Source: Streptomyces sp. NK08204 (lineage in GTDB: Bacteria; Actinomycetota; Actinomycetes; Streptomycetales; Streptomycetaceae). From it: a DNA stretch of 64,000 bases. Each line of letters starts with the position of its first letter. The stretch's first letter is position 1. Positions 26,286 through 36,549 of this stretch are shown in pieces. Where the stretch lies: contig NZ_JAINVF010000006.1 in NCBI RefSeq assembly GCF_020400585.1, positions 248,001 through 312,000 of the forward strand. The letters are read 5' to 3'. Under the pieces are notes generated by a model, which saw nothing but the letters and a program-made list of their open reading frames with translations, was not told where the DNA came from and ran no database searches. The translations under genes were made by a program, and so were the position numbers.

Positions 26286-27713
26286 TCAGGCGATCACCCG
26301 GGCGACGAGCACGCAGGCGTCGTCCGCGCGCTCGGCTCCGACGAACTCCTCGACGACCGTCCCCACACAGTCCTGCGCGGTGCGCGCCGCAGCGAGGCGT
26401 GGCGCGAGTGCGCGCAGGCGGTCCGTGGTGGCAGTCGATCTGTCTCCGGACACCAGTCCGTCGTTGTACAGCAGGAGGAGGTCGCCCGGCCGAAGGATCT
26501 CAACGGCCTGCCCGTAAGCGGCGCCCGGGGTGGCGCCGAGCAGCACGCCGTCCGGCGTGCCCAGCATGCGCCCCGTCCCGTCGCGGTACAGCAGCGGGGC
26601 GGGGTGGCCTGCCTGCGCCCAGAGGAGGGTGCGGGTCGTGGGCCGGTAGCGGCAGCAGACGGCGCTGCCGAGGGCGGGCTGGGCGCCGGCGTCGAGCAAC
26701 TGGCCGAGCATGGTCAGGAGTTGTCCGGGTTCGGCGCCGGCCATCGCCATCCCGCGCACGGCCCCGAGCAGCATCGCCATGCCGGAGGCGACAGCCATGC
26801 CGTGCCCGGTGAGGTCACCGACGCTGAGCAGGGTGTCGCCGTCGGACAGCTCCAGCACGTCGTACCAGTCGCCGCCGAGGTGCGCGCCGGCCGCGGCAGG
26901 CGCGCAGCGGGCGGCCAGGTCGAGGTGCTGCGGTCCCTGGCGCGGAAGCCGCAGGGGCCCGCGCCAGGCCGGCAGCACGGCTTCCTGCAGCTCGACCGCG
27001 ACCCGGTGCTCGGTCTGCTCCTGCCGGCGCCGACGCTGCAACGAGTCATGGGTCTCGTGCACCGTCCGCTGGCTGCGGCGCAGTTCACTGACGTCCCGCA
27101 GCACCGCCCACATCGAGGTGGTGCTGCCGTCGGCTCCGAGCACGGGCTCGCCCATCATGTGCACCCTGCGCACGGACGCGTCGGGCTGTACGACGCGGAA
27201 CTCACCGTCGATGGGTTTCGCGTCGATCAGGCAGGCCGTCACCATCGCGGTCAGCTTCGGCCGGTCCTCCTCCAGGACCAGGGAGGGCAGTTCGTCCAGC
27301 GAGAGGGCGGGCTCGGCCGGGTCGAGACCGAGGACGCGGTACATCTCCTCGGACCAAGTCGACTCGTCGGTGAGCAGGTTCCACTCCGCGCTGCCGATGC
27401 GGCTGAGCAGGGAGCCGGCCGGTACGGGGGCTACGGCGGCCGGTTCGGCGGGCTCGGCCGGGACCGGCGGCACGGGGGGCAGGCCGTCCCGTAACTGAGC
27501 CAAGTGGGCGTCGAGATCGTCGAGTTGGTGCAGGGCGAGGTCGTACAGGGCGCGCTGCCAGCGTTCCTGCGGGTCCGAAGCGTCGCCCTGCACGTCCCTC
27601 CGTACCGCGTGCACATCGCCCTTGAGCCGCCGCGCCTGCGAGATCAACGCCTCGACCGGGCCGCGCCCGGGTGGCTGGGCGGACGGTCGGTCCGCGGAGA
27701 CTGGGGACGGCAT
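26286..27713 (-). CDS. PAS domain-containing PP2C (SpoIIE-type) phosphatase
   Basis: 475 residues. The N-terminal ~95 residues are coiled and charged (ALISQARRLKGDVHAVRRDV). A PAS domain follows (WNLLTDESTWSEEMYRVLGL, then GEFRVVQPDASVRRVHMMGE), then a short linker helix, then the SpoIIE-type PP2C domain with GGDWYDVLELSDGDTLLSVG, DLTGHGMAVASGMAML, AGHPAPLLYR and ADDACVLVARV. The metal-binding aspartates (GGDWYD, GDLTGHG, DDA) are present. Such proteins dephosphorylate anti-sigma-factor antagonists and so control SigB/F-type factors. ATG at 27713 follows GGAG. Confidence 0.92.
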   Translation of the reverse strand: MPSPVSADRPSAQPPGRGPVEALISQARRLKGDVHAVRRDVQGDASDPQERWQRALYDLALHQLDDLDAHLAQLRDGLPPVPPVPAEPAEPAAVAPVPAGSLLSRIGSAEWNLLTDESTWSEEMYRVLGLDPAEPALSLDELPSLVLEEDRPKLTAMVTACLIDAKPIDGEFRVVQPDASVRRVHMMGEPVLGADGSTTSMWAVLRDVSELRRSQRTVHETHDSLQRRRRQEQTEHRVAVELQEAVLPAWRGPLRLPRQGPQHLDLAARCAPAAAGAHLGGDWYDVLELSDGDTLLSVGDLTGHGMAVASGMAMLLGAVRGMAMAGAEPGQLLTMLGQLLDAGAQPALGSAVCCRYRPTTRTLLWAQAGHPAPLLYRDGTGRMLGTPDGVLLGATPGAAYGQAVEILRPGDLLLLYNDGLVSGDRSTATTDRLRALAPRLAAARTAQDCVGTVVEEFVGAERADDACVLVARVIA

Positions 27714-28063
27714 GACGCACTCCGATGGGGGACGGTACGGCCAGGGAGGACGTGGGGGGATCGTTACGACTGTGGCACAGCCCGCGACGTCGTGTAAGGG
27801 ATTTGGCAACACACGAACCGGTGGTGCTTCAGGCATATGCCAGAGTCTTCCCGGACTGATCCGGCATGCGAACGGGTGCGTGTCGGTCGCATCAAGTCGC
27901 GTGAGACACAAAGGAGTTCGCTCATCGGTGCGAGTCCTGGGCAGTGCTCGGTCTCCTGTACGACGCTCATGCGTTCCACCCTGGCGGCCGAATCGTGCCG
28001 CGCCCGCCGAACTCTGTCCGGATCTGGCGTCATGCGAAAGGCCTCCGCGGACTCCTTAAAGGC
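27714..28063. other. Divergent intergenic region
   Basis: About 350 bases between the phosphatase and the SsgA-like gene. No gene supported. There is an AAAGGAG at about 27910 followed only by a short unconvincing frame. TTGCCAAATCCCTTACACG on the minus strand (about 27800) is AT-rich for the region and is a promoter candidate for the phosphatase. Confidence 0.4.
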
Positions 28064-28477
28064 ATGGACGCCATTATCGAGCAACTCGTCTACGCCCGGC
28101 TCGTCGCCGCGGACGACCAGGAGATCCCGGTGTCGGCCACGCTGCGCTACACCACCGGCGATCCGCTGGCCGTCTTCGTGGACTTCCCCGCCGAGGCCGC
28201 CCTGGCGGGCGAGGACGTCACCTGGACCTTCGCGCGCGCCCTTCTGGACCAGGGGCTGCGCGCCCCGGCCGGGCACGGGGACGTGCAGATCTGGCCGCAC
28301 GGCCGCACCCGCACGGTCCTGGAGTTCCACTCGCCCCACGGCGTCGCCGTGCTCCAGTTCCCCAGCGCCGCCCTGCGCCGCTTCCTGCTGCGCACCTACA
28401 CGGCGGTGGCGGCGGGGCAGGAGGATGTCGCGGAGGTCGTGGAGCGGGGGCTGGGCACCCTGTTCGGCTGGGTGTGA
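28064..28477 (+). CDS. SsgA-like sporulation / cell division regulator
   Basis: 137 residues, the normal SALP length. It has the family pattern: VYARLVAADDQEIPVSATLR, YTTGDPLAVFVDFPAEAAL, VTWTFARALLDQGL, GHGDVQIWPHGRTRTVLEFH and LRRFLLRTYTAVAAGQE. SsgA-like proteins are unique to sporulating actinobacteria; SsgA/SsgB place FtsZ at sporulation septa and others act in wall remodelling. The ATG at 28064 follows AAAGG. Which SALP this is (C-G) cannot be decided by eye. Close to NsdA-like and PP2C genes. Confidence 0.93.
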   Translation: MDAIIEQLVYARLVAADDQEIPVSATLRYTTGDPLAVFVDFPAEAALAGEDVTWTFARALLDQGLRAPAGHGDVQIWPHGRTRTVLEFHSPHGVAVLQFPSAALRRFLLRTYTAVAAGQEDVAEVVERGLGTLFGWV

Positions 28478-28615
28478 GGGGGCGCGGGCCCCCTCCGGTG
28501 ACTTTGAACATTGTTCACCTTTACCTCATCGTGCAGGTATGGACCTCGGCGATCAGCGCGTGCACCCTGGCGCGCGGTGTGCCGCAGGGGCACTCCTGTG
28601 ACGAGGACGGGACGA

Positions 28616-30643
28616 ATGACACCGATCAGCCGAAGGGGCTTCGTGGGGCTCGGCGCCTCCGTGGCGGCGGGCGCGGCGCTGGGCGTCGGCACCACCCGCA
28701 CCGCAGCAGCGGCCGAGAATGCAGCGACCGGCACGATCCAGGACGTCAGGCACGTGGTGATCCTCATGCAGGAGAACCGCAGTTTCGACCACTACTTCGG
28801 CCGCCTCAAGGGCGTCCGTGGCTTCGACGACCGCAGCGGCATCACCCTGAGCGGCGGATACTCGGTCTTCGACCAGCCCAACGGACTCGGCCGCCAGTAC
28901 CCGTGGAAGCTCAGCGCGACCCCGTCCGCGGGCGGCGAAGACGGCGAGACCCTGGCCCAGTGCAACGGCGACCTGCCGCACTCGTGGTCCTCGCAGCACT
29001 CGGCGTGGAACAAGGGCCGCCTCGACAACTGGGTCGCGGGCGTCGGAAACGTCCGCACGCTCGGCTACCTGGACCGCTCCGACATCCCCTTCCACTACGC
29101 GCTCGCCGACAACTACACCATCTGCGACGCCTACTTCTGCTCCACGCTCAGCGCCACCGGCCCGAACCGCACCTACCTGTGGAGCGGCAAGGTCGACTCC
29201 ACCAGCTACGACGGCGGTGACGAGTCCGGGCTGACCTGGCAGAACTACGCCGAGGCGCTGCAGGCGGCCGGGGTGACCTGGAAGGTCTACCAGAACGCGG
29301 CGGACAACTACGGCGACAACGGCTGCGCCTACTTCAAGAACTTCACGAACGCCCAGCCTGGCAACCCGCTGTACGACCGGGGCATGTCCTCCGTACCGAA
29401 GGTCACCGGTTCCACCCCGGACGACATCGCCGCGGCCATCAAGGCCGACGTGCTCGCCGGCGCCCTGCCGCAGGTCTCCTGGGTGGTCCCCGACCAGGCC
29501 TCCTCCGAGCACCCCTACGCCCCGCCCGGCGACGGCGCCCACTTCGTCAATCTGGTCTACCAGGCCCTCGCCGCCGACCCGGACGTGTTCGACTCGACCG
29601 TCCTGTTCCTCAACTACGACGAGAACGACGGTTTCTTCGACCACGTGCCGCCCCCGGCGCCGCCCGCCGGCACCGCCGGCGAGTTCCTCAACGGCGTGCC
29701 CTACGGCTTCGGCTTCCGTGTGCCGATGCTCGTCATCTCACCCTGGACGCGCGGCGGCTGGGTCTCCTCCGAGGTCTTCGAGCACACCTCGGTGCTGCGC
29801 TTCCTGGAGACCTGGACGACAGCGATCGGCAAACCCGCCAAGTGCCCCGACATCAGCGACTGGCGGCGCAGGGTCAGCGGCGACCTGACCGGTGTCTTCG
29901 ACTTCGCCAACCCGGTCAACGGCCCCGTCCAGCTGCCGGCGACGAGCGTCATCGGCTACGCCACCTGCGGCCCGCTGCCCAACCCGGTGCCGACGAACAA
30001 CGCGCTGCCCGCCCAGGAGCCCGGCACGCGTCCGGCCCGCGCGCTGCCGTACCAGCCGAACGGGTACCTGGACCACCTGGAGTTCGGGGCCGCCGGCAAG
30101 ATCCTGGCCTGGTTCGCCATGGCCAACCGGGGCGCCCCGGCGACCAGGGCGGCCCACTTCTCCATCCACCCCAACGCCTACCGGGACACCACACCCTGGC
30201 AGTACACGGTCGACGCGGGCGACACCGCCTCCGACTGCTTCAACATCGGCACCGGGTACGGCGGCGGCAAGTACGACCTGACGATGACCGGCCCCAACCG
30301 CTTCCTGCGCCGCTTCCGGGGCGACGCCACCAAGGCCGGCAGGTCGGCCGAGGTGAGCACCCGTTACGCCGTGGAGCCCGGGACGGGCAAGCTCGCGATC
30401 TACTTCCGGATGGCCAACTCGGGTGCGTCGCCGGTGACGTTCACGATCACCTCGAACCACTACCGGGGCGACGGCCCCTGGAGGTACACCGTCGCTGCGG
30501 GCGCCTCGACGGAGGACTTCTTCAACGCCGTCGCCTACCAGAACGGCTGGTACGACTTCACGCTGACCGTCGATTCCGACGCGACCTGGTCGCGCCGGTT
30601 CACCGGACACCTGGAGACGGGCGCGCCCGGCGTCAGCGGCTGA
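28616..30643 (+). CDS. Secreted phosphocholine-specific phospholipase C
   Basis: 675 residues. A Tat signal ([19 protein letters not shown]) precedes a phosphoesterase domain of the non-hemolytic PLC / acid-phosphatase family: [57 protein letters not shown] and [16 protein letters not shown]. Two copies of the Bac_phosphlipase C-terminal domain follow (about residues 500-590 and 600-670). It hydrolyses phosphatidylcholine-type lipids outside the cell. Start ATG at 28616 with GAGGACG upstream. The gene overlaps the end of the convergent dehydrogenase by 11 bases. Confidence 0.93.
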   Translation: MTPISRRGFVGLGASVAAGAALGVGTTRTAAAAENAATGTIQDVRHVVILMQENRSFDHYFGRLKGVRGFDDRSGITLSGGYSVFDQPNGLGRQYPWKLSATPSAGGEDGETLAQCNGDLPHSWSSQHSAWNKGRLDNWVAGVGNVRTLGYLDRSDIPFHYALADNYTICDAYFCSTLSATGPNRTYLWSGKVDSTSYDGGDESGLTWQNYAEALQAAGVTWKVYQNAADNYGDNGCAYFKNFTNAQPGNPLYDRGMSSVPKVTGSTPDDIAAAIKADVLAGALPQVSWVVPDQASSEHPYAPPGDGAHFVNLVYQALAADPDVFDSTVLFLNYDENDGFFDHVPPPAPPAGTAGEFLNGVPYGFGFRVPMLVISPWTRGGWVSSEVFEHTSVLRFLETWTTAIGKPAKCPDISDWRRRVSGDLTGVFDFANPVNGPVQLPATSVIGYATCGPLPNPVPTNNALPAQEPGTRPARALPYQPNGYLDHLEFGAAGKILAWFAMANRGAPATRAAHFSIHPNAYRDTTPWQYTVDAGDTASDCFNIGTGYGGGKYDLTMTGPNRFLRRFRGDATKAGRSAEVSTRYAVEPGTGKLAIYFRMANSGASPVTFTITSNHYRGDGPWRYTVAAGASTEDFFNAVAYQNGWYDFTLTVDSDATWSRRFTGHLETGAPGVSG

Positions 30644-31658
30644 CGCCGGCGTACAGGTCCGGGCGCGGGGCGAGTTCGACGGCAGTACGGCTGCCGGTCT
30701 CCAACGCCCGGACCCCCGCCTCGGCGACGACGGACGCCGCGTACCCGTCCCACGCGCTCGGACCGGTGACCTCGCCGCGCCGGGTGGCGTCGACCCAGGC
30801 CTGCACCTCGCGGTCGTAGGCGTCGGCGAAGCGCACCAGGTAGTCCTGCGCCACCTCCTCGCGGGCGCTGCCCCGGGTGGTGACCACCATGGTGTGCTCG
30901 TCGCCGATCCGCGCGCTGCCCGCCTCGCACACCGCCTCGCAGCGCACCTGGTAGCCGAATCCGCAGTTGACGAAGACCTCGACGTCGACCAGGGCGCCCC
31001 GCTCGGTCTCGAACAGCACGAACTGAGGGTCGAGCAGACCCGCGGGTGCCCCCGTCGAGGGCGCCGGACGCAGTACGGTCACCGCCGTCAGCTCCTGACC
31101 GAGCAGCCAGCGGGCCGCGTCGATCTCGTGCGAGACCGAGCTGTTGATCAGCATCTCGCTGGTGAAGTCGGCGGGGGAGGAGACGTTGCGGTGGGTGCAG
31201 TGCAGCATCAGCGGCCGGCCCAGGGCTCCCCCGTCCAGCAGGGCCTTGAGCCGGCGGTACTCGGCGTCGTAGCGGCGCATGAAGCCGATCTGGGCCAGCC
31301 GGCGGCCGAGCCGCGCCTCGGCCTCCAGCACCCGCAGCGCGCCGGCGGAGTCCGGCACCATGGGCTTCTCGCAGAGCACCGGCAGCCCGCGCTCGAAGGC
31401 ACCGAGCAGCACCTCCTCGTGCGCGGGGCCCGGGGAGGCGATCAGCACGGCGTCCACACCGGGTGCGTCGAGCGCGGCCAGCGGGTCGGTGTGCACCGTG
31501 ACCTCGTCCAGGCCGCCCACGGCCGCCTGGGCCCGGTCGGCCGCCGGATCGGCCACGGCGACCACCCTGGCGCCGCTCACCACCTCATCAAGGCGGCGTA
31601 TATGGTCGGCGCCCATGTGTCCGGCACCCAATACCGCCACACCCAGCAGGTCTCCCAT
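30633..31658 (-). CDS. Gfo/Idh/MocA oxidoreductase, inositol 2-dehydrogenase-like
   Basis: 341 residues. The N-terminal Rossmann fold is [28 protein letters not shown] and [10 protein letters not shown] hold the conserved E-K-P whose lysine is catalytic; the C-terminal domain has [18 protein letters not shown] with the Asp-x3-His-like pair reversed as usual in this family, and a dimerisation sheet. Closest by feel to inositol 2-dehydrogenases. No inositol catabolic operon is present here, so the sugar substrate is open. ATG at 31658. Confidence 0.9.
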   Translation of the reverse strand: MGDLLGVAVLGAGHMGADHIRRLDEVVSGARVVAVADPAADRAQAAVGGLDEVTVHTDPLAALDAPGVDAVLIASPGPAHEEVLLGAFERGLPVLCEKPMVPDSAGALRVLEAEARLGRRLAQIGFMRRYDAEYRRLKALLDGGALGRPLMLHCTHRNVSSPADFTSEMLINSSVSHEIDAARWLLGQELTAVTVLRPAPSTGAPAGLLDPQFVLFETERGALVDVEVFVNCGFGYQVRCEAVCEAGSARIGDEHTMVVTTRGSAREEVAQDYLVRFADAYDREVQAWVDATRRGEVTGPSAWDGYAASVVAEAGVRALETGSRTAVELAPRPDLYAGVSR

Positions 31659-31769
31659 GTGTTGCGCTCCCTCTCGCCGATGATCACGCCGAAGGGTACG
31701 CGGCCAAGGGGTGGAGGGAGCGCTGTCAGGGAGCCCCGCCGGGGGGCCAGGTGCCGCTCGGGGCCTCGC

Positions 31770-32867
31770 TCAGTAGCGGAGTACTCCGGCGATGCCGTTG
31801 GCGTCGCCCAGCGTGCCGTCGGGCACGAAGCGGACCTCGGCGCCGGTTTCCAGACACTGCTCGACGATCTCGTCCACGATGTCGTCGCGGGCGTCCAGGT
31901 CACCCGGCTCGGCCGGGACGAGGTGGTCACCCTGGTCGCGGACCGTCGTACGGTAGTTCTCCTCGACCGCGAGCAACCGGACGCGGCCTTCGCGGGCGCT
32001 GAGCCACAGCTCGTCCACTCCGGCCGCGAAGGTCTTGTGGCCGCGTGCCGAGGTCAGCTCCCTCATCACGGATGCGGTGTCCTTGTGGGCCTCCGCCTCC
32101 AGGACCGGTTGCAGGGCCTGCCACACGGCGTCCGGACCGGCGTGGGCGAGACCACCGTGCGGGACCTGCACGGCGGACTTCGCTGCGCTGCCGACCTCGT
32201 CCAGCAGGGACAGAGCCGCCTGCGCCCCGGTGACGTACAGAGGGCGGGGCTGGTCGCGCAGGACCGTGCTGACGGCGGTGTCCACCTCGCGCAGGAACTG
32301 GCGCATTCCCTCGTCGGCATAGATGCTCGGCTGGTCGCCGATCTGCATCTGCCGCTCGGCGTCGAAGTTCTCCCGGACGTGCACCAGCGGGAATCCGCCG
32401 GAGTGGTCCTCCACGACCCGGTCGGGGCCGCCGCTCCACAGCGTCACGCGGTCCGCGGCGAGCGACAGCACCCAGAAGGGCCGCTCGGCCGCCTGTGCGG
32501 AGACCAGGTTGCGGGTCAGGAAAGTGTCTGCCAGCACCACGCGTTCGGGGACACTGCGGGGCAGTGACCACACCCGGTGCTCACCCGGCGCCGCAAAGAT
32601 CACGAGGCCGTCCTCGGCGTGCGTCAGGTCCACCTCCGCCAGGGCGCGGTCGAGCTGCGCCTCGACGTCGGCGCGCCGTTCGCGCGTCACCGCGGGATCG
32701 GACTCCAGCCGTTTGCGGGCCTCGGCGACCGCATTGCGCAGGCGGACCGAATCCTGGCCGCTGCTCCCGGGCGCGCGGCGGTGTGTCGGGGTCAGCACCG
32801 ACACCGCAGGGTAGGGGCGCGGGCGCCGCAGTTCGGCGAGGGTTGCGGGACTCAGTGCATGCTCCAT
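31770..32867 (-). CDS. baeRF-type (eRF1-like) hypothetical protein
   Basis: 365 residues. It resembles bacterial archaeo-eukaryotic release-factor homologues of family 3: PYPAVSVLTPTHRRAPGS, a central domain with PFWVLSLAADRVTLWSGG, PLYVTGAQAALSLLDEV, and a C-terminal L7Ae/RNaseE-like segment with RVRLLAVEENYRTTVR and RDDIVDEIVEQCLETGAEVR ending near GIAGVLRY. The GGQ motif of true release factors is absent, as usual. Thought to act in ribosome hibernation or stress, but unproven. ATG at 32867 is the natural N-terminus; upstream in-frame extension is rejected. Confidence 0.8.
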   Translation of the reverse strand: MEHALSPATLAELRRPRPYPAVSVLTPTHRRAPGSSGQDSVRLRNAVAEARKRLESDPAVTRERRADVEAQLDRALAEVDLTHAEDGLVIFAAPGEHRVWSLPRSVPERVVLADTFLTRNLVSAQAAERPFWVLSLAADRVTLWSGGPDRVVEDHSGGFPLVHVRENFDAERQMQIGDQPSIYADEGMRQFLREVDTAVSTVLRDQPRPLYVTGAQAALSLLDEVGSAAKSAVQVPHGGLAHAGPDAVWQALQPVLEAEAHKDTASVMRELTSARGHKTFAAGVDELWLSAREGRVRLLAVEENYRTTVRDQGDHLVPAEPGDLDARDDIVDEIVEQCLETGAEVRFVPDGTLGDANGIAGVLRY

Positions 32868-33065
32868 GACAGCACGATAGGGCGGATTCACCCATCCGGC
32901 ATTCGGGGTGAAAGCGGACTCCTGGCCGACGTGCGGGGACGGAGTCCCGAGGGGCACCCCCTTGCCGGGTCCCGGCGGACGCCGGTGACGCCGGGGTGCG
33001 TGACCGGCTACCGTACCCGCCAGTAATCGGACCGTCCCGCACCCCACCGCCCCCAGGAGGCCCGC

Positions 33066-33845
33066 ATGCCGCAGCTCGAAGTCGACGGCGCCCGGCTGAC
33101 GTACGACGACGAGGGCCCGCGCGACGGCGCGGCCGTGCCCCTGGTGTTCGTGCACGGCTGGACCGCGAACCGGCACCGCTGGGACCACCAGCTGGCGCAC
33201 TTCGCCCCGAGACGGCGCGTGATCCGGCTGGACCTGCGCGGGCACGGCGAGAGCACCGGGGCCGGGGTGCGCACGATCGCGGCGCTCGCCGACGACGTCC
33301 TCGCCCTGCTCGACCACCTCGAGGTCGAACGCTTCGTCCTGGTCGGGCACTCCATGGGCGGGATGATCTCCCAGACCATCGCCCTCGCCCACCCCGAGCG
33401 GGTGGAACGCATGGTGCTGGTCAACTCGATCAGCCGCATGACCTACAGCCGCGGCCGGGGCCTGCTCATGGCGGCCTCCACGCTGGCGCCGTTCAGGCTC
33501 TTCGTCGCAGCCAACATCCAGCGCGCCTTCGCCCCGGGACACCCGCGCGAGGAGATCCGCGCCCACATCCGCTCGTCCGCGGACACCCCGCGTGAGGTCG
33601 TCATGACGCTCTACGGCGCGATGCGGGAGTTCGACGTCCTCGACCGCGTCGGCGAGATCCGCACGCCCACCCTGATGGTGCACGGTTACCACGACATCCA
33701 GCTTCCCGTGAAGCAGATGCTGCGCATGGCCAAGGCCTATCCGGACGCGGTCGTGCGCATCATCGACGCGGGGCACGAGCTGCCGGTGGAGAAGCCGGCC
33801 GAGCTGACCGAGGCCGTGGACCGGTTCGTGACCGAGAGGCCGTAG
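33066..33845 (+). CDS. Alpha/beta hydrolase
   Basis: 259 residues. FVHGWTANRHRWDHQ is the oxyanion region, VLVGHSMGGMISQ the nucleophile elbow (Ser in GHSMG), TLMVHGYHDIQLP holds the acid, and DAGHELPVEKP the catalytic His. VIRLDLRGHGEST is typical of lactonases, haloperoxidase-like and esterase members. ATG at 33066 follows CAGGAGG. It stands alone between the baeRF gene (divergent) and asnB. Substrate not predictable. Confidence 0.92.
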   Translation: MPQLEVDGARLTYDDEGPRDGAAVPLVFVHGWTANRHRWDHQLAHFAPRRRVIRLDLRGHGESTGAGVRTIAALADDVLALLDHLEVERFVLVGHSMGGMISQTIALAHPERVERMVLVNSISRMTYSRGRGLLMAASTLAPFRLFVAANIQRAFAPGHPREEIRAHIRSSADTPREVVMTLYGAMREFDVLDRVGEIRTPTLMVHGYHDIQLPVKQMLRMAKAYPDAVVRIIDAGHELPVEKPAELTEAVDRFVTERP

Positions 33846-33890
33846 CGCGCACCGGGCGGCCCGAAGTCTTCGGTCCGTGCAGCGACATGG

Positions 33891-33946
33891 CCGCCCGTGA
33901 GATCGCCGCCCGCGAGATGCCCGCCCGCGAGATGCCCGCCCCTGAC
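33891..33946. repeat. 15-base tandem repeat upstream of asnB
   Basis: CCGCCCGTGAGATCG, then two exact copies of CCGCCCGCGAGATGC, then a partial fourth unit. It lies between the hydrolase stop and asnB. A short minisatellite with no evident coding role. Confidence 0.7.
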
Positions 33947-34042
33947 CGGTTTCCGCGTTGACCGCCCCCGGTACCTGGCAGACGCTGTCGTGTACGTCGT
34001 ACAGATGCCTGATACAGCTTGTTCGCCTGGTGGAGGTAGCGC

Positions 34043-35884
34043 ATGTGCGGCATCACCGGATGGGTCTCCTTCGACCGCGATCTGACCGCCGAGGCCGCCG
34101 TCCTCGACGCGATGACCGAGACGATGGCCTGCCGCGGCCCCGACGACCGCGGCACCTGGACCGAAGGCCCCGCCGCGCTGGGCCACCGCCGGCTCGCCGT
34201 CATCGACCTGCCGGGCGGACGCCAGCCGATGACCGTGCGCACCCCCGAGGGGACGGTCGCGCTCGTGTACTCCGGGGAGACGTACAACTTCACCGAACTG
34301 CGTCACGAACTCACCGCCCTCGGCCACGAGTTCACAACCGACTCGGACACCGAGGTCGTCCTGCGCGGCTACCTGGCCTGGGGCGACGCCGTCGCAGAGC
34401 GGCTGGGCGGCATGTACGCCTTCGCCGTGTGGGACGGCCGCCGCGACCAACTCCTCCTGATCCGCGACCGCATGGGCATCAAGCCGCTCTACTTCCGGCC
34501 CACCCCCGACGGCGTCCTGTTCGGCTCCGAACCCAAGGCGATCCTCGCCCACCCGCTCGTCCGTCCCCGGGTCTCCCTGGACGGCCTGCGCGAACTGTTC
34601 ACCCTGGTCAAAACGCCCGGACACGCCGTGTGGGACGGTATGCGCGAGGTCGAACCCGGCACCGTCGTCACCGTAGGCCGCACAGGCGTGCACACCCGCA
34701 CCTACTGGCGGCTCGAGACCCGGCCGCACCCCGACGACCGCGACACCACGATCACCACCGTGCGCGCGCTCCTGGAGGACATCGTGCGCCGCCAGCTGGT
34801 CTCCGACGTCCCGCGCTGCACCCTGCTCTCCGGTGGCCTCGACTCCTCCGCGATGACCGCGCTCGCCGCGCGCCGCCTCGCCGAACACGGCGAGAGCGTC
34901 CGCACCTTCGCCGTCGACTTCGTCGGCCAGAGCGACCACTTCCTCGCCGACGAACTGCGCGGCACCCCCGACACCCCGTTCGTGCACGAAGTCGCCCGGC
35001 TCGCCCGGACCGAGCATCAGGACATCGTCCTCGACTCCCGTGCCCTCGCCGACCCCGCCGTACGCGAGCGGGTGCTCCGCGCCCGGGACCTGCCGATCGG
35101 CTTCGGCGACCTGGACCCCTCGCTGCTGCTGCTCTTCCACGCCATCCGCGACCAGTCCACGGTCGCCCTCTCCGGCGAGTCCGCCGACGAGGTGTTCGGC
35201 GGCTACCTCCATTTCTTCGACGAGGAGGTCCGCCACGCCGACACCTTCCCCTGGCTGGTGCACCTCGGCCGCTACTTCGGTGACAGTGCCGGCGTGCTGC
35301 GCGCCGACCTCGCCAAGTCGCTCGACCTGGAGTCCTACGTCGCCGACGGCTACCGCACCGCCGTCGCGGGCATCCGACGCCTGGACGGCGAGAGCGACTT
35401 CGAGTACCGCATGCGGCGGATCTGCCATCTCCACCTGACCCGTTTCGTCCGCCTCCTGCTCGACCGCAAGGACCGGATGAGCATGGCCGTCGGGCTGGAA
35501 GTCCGGGTGCCGTTCTGCGACCACCGGCTGGTGGAGTACGTCTACAACACGCCGTGGACCCTGAAGTCCTTCGACGGCCGGGAGAAGAGCCTGCTGCGCG
35601 AGGCGGTCGCAGACGTCCTGCCGCGCTCGGTGTACGAACGGGTCAAGAGCCCGTACCCGTCGACACAGGATCCCCGCTACGCCCAGGCCCTGCAGGACCA
35701 GGCCAAGAACCTCCTCGCCCGGCCCTCCCACCGCGTCTTCGACCTGGTCGACCGGGACAAGGTCCGGCGGGCGGCCGAGCGCGACACCCCGGTCACGGCC
35801 GCTGCGGACCGGCGCGGCCTGGAAGTCACCCTCGACCTCGCCCAGTGGCTGGACCTGTACTCCCCGGAACTGATCACCGGCTGA
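34043..35884 (+). CDS. asnB: Asparagine synthase (glutamine-hydrolysing)
   Basis: 613 residues. Cys2 (MCGITGW) is the glutaminase nucleophile; PDDRGTW, GHRRLAVIDL and YNFTELRHEL complete the class II amidotransferase domain. The synthetase domain has the PPi-loop LSGGLDSSAMTALAA near residue 263, FAVDF, and a catalytic stretch GESADEVFGGY. It converts Asp, Gln and ATP to Asn. The RKDRMSMAVGLEVRVPFCD segment is standard. GGTGGAGGT precedes the ATG. It stands alone; asnB paralogues also occur in natural-product clusters, but nothing here suggests one. Confidence 0.95.
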   Translation: MCGITGWVSFDRDLTAEAAVLDAMTETMACRGPDDRGTWTEGPAALGHRRLAVIDLPGGRQPMTVRTPEGTVALVYSGETYNFTELRHELTALGHEFTTDSDTEVVLRGYLAWGDAVAERLGGMYAFAVWDGRRDQLLLIRDRMGIKPLYFRPTPDGVLFGSEPKAILAHPLVRPRVSLDGLRELFTLVKTPGHAVWDGMREVEPGTVVTVGRTGVHTRTYWRLETRPHPDDRDTTITTVRALLEDIVRRQLVSDVPRCTLLSGGLDSSAMTALAARRLAEHGESVRTFAVDFVGQSDHFLADELRGTPDTPFVHEVARLARTEHQDIVLDSRALADPAVRERVLRARDLPIGFGDLDPSLLLLFHAIRDQSTVALSGESADEVFGGYLHFFDEEVRHADTFPWLVHLGRYFGDSAGVLRADLAKSLDLESYVADGYRTAVAGIRRLDGESDFEYRMRRICHLHLTRFVRLLLDRKDRMSMAVGLEVRVPFCDHRLVEYVYNTPWTLKSFDGREKSLLREAVADVLPRSVYERVKSPYPSTQDPRYAQALQDQAKNLLARPSHRVFDLVDRDKVRRAAERDTPVTAAADRRGLEVTLDLAQWLDLYSPELITG

Positions 35885-36449
35885 GGCCGACGGCCAGGGC
35901 CCGGTCGGCGGCCCGCGCCGACGGCTGCCACCACGTCGTCACCGGCTCCCACACCCGGACCGGGCCCCGGATGCCGAGCTGCCCGGCGGTGAAGGAGCGG
36001 CCCCACTGGAACGCCCCGGCGGCCACCGTGATCACGCCCACCCGGCGGCCCTGTGGGTCCGCCGGGTCGCCGATGGTGCGCACGGCGGCGTACGCGCTCT
36101 CGCCCGCTCCGAGCCGGTAGGTGCCTGTGCCGCCCGCAGGCAGGGGCAGCGCGGCCCCGTCCAGGTCACCGAAGGTCACCATGGGCGCGCGGTCGACGGC
36201 GCAGGCGCGGACACCCCCGTTGGTGACGCTGACGCGCACCAAGGCTGGATCGGCGGCGGCCTGCGCCCGTACGACCAGTGCCTGTTCCGCACAGCGCACG
36301 GGCCGGGCCTGCGGGCCGGCTGCCCGACTGTGCCCCGGGGCCGCCGGGCTCCGGCCCGGGACCGCCTCGCTCCGTGGCGCGGCGGACAGCAGGGCCAGGG
36401 CGGCGGCGCAGGCGGCGGCGGGTACGGCGAGACGGGCGCGGGTGTGCAT
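35874..36449 (-). CDS. Secreted DUF4232-like protein
   Basis: 191 residues. A signal peptide (LAVPAAACAAALALLSAAPRSEA), a Pro/Ala linker, then a beta-sandwich-like domain: VRVSVTNGGVRACAVDRAPM, FGDLDGAALPLPAGG and VITVAAGAFQWGRSF, the pattern of Streptomyces DUF4232 exported proteins. Two cysteines (RCAEQ and RACAV) could form a disulfide. ATG at 36449 follows AGGGGAA. It overlaps the 3' end of asnB by 11 bases on the other strand. Function unknown. Confidence 0.78.
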   Translation of the reverse strand: MHTRARLAVPAAACAAALALLSAAPRSEAVPGRSPAAPGHSRAAGPQARPVRCAEQALVVRAQAAADPALVRVSVTNGGVRACAVDRAPMVTFGDLDGAALPLPAGGTGTYRLGAGESAYAAVRTIGDPADPQGRRVGVITVAAGAFQWGRSFTAGQLGIRGPVRVWEPVTTWWQPSARAADRALAVGLSR

Positions 36450-36549
36450 GGCGGTTTCCCCTGTGGCGGTCATGGTCATGGTCACGTTCGGTACGGCGGC
36501 CCTCCGGAACTGAGGTGTCCGTCGGCCGGCAGGCGTCGGTGACAGCGCT

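Noticed and set aside
31770..33776. 668-residue minus frame extending the baeRF protein upstream
   Set aside because: The part beyond 32867 is antisense to the hydrolase gene; the ATG at 32867 gives the natural N-terminus.
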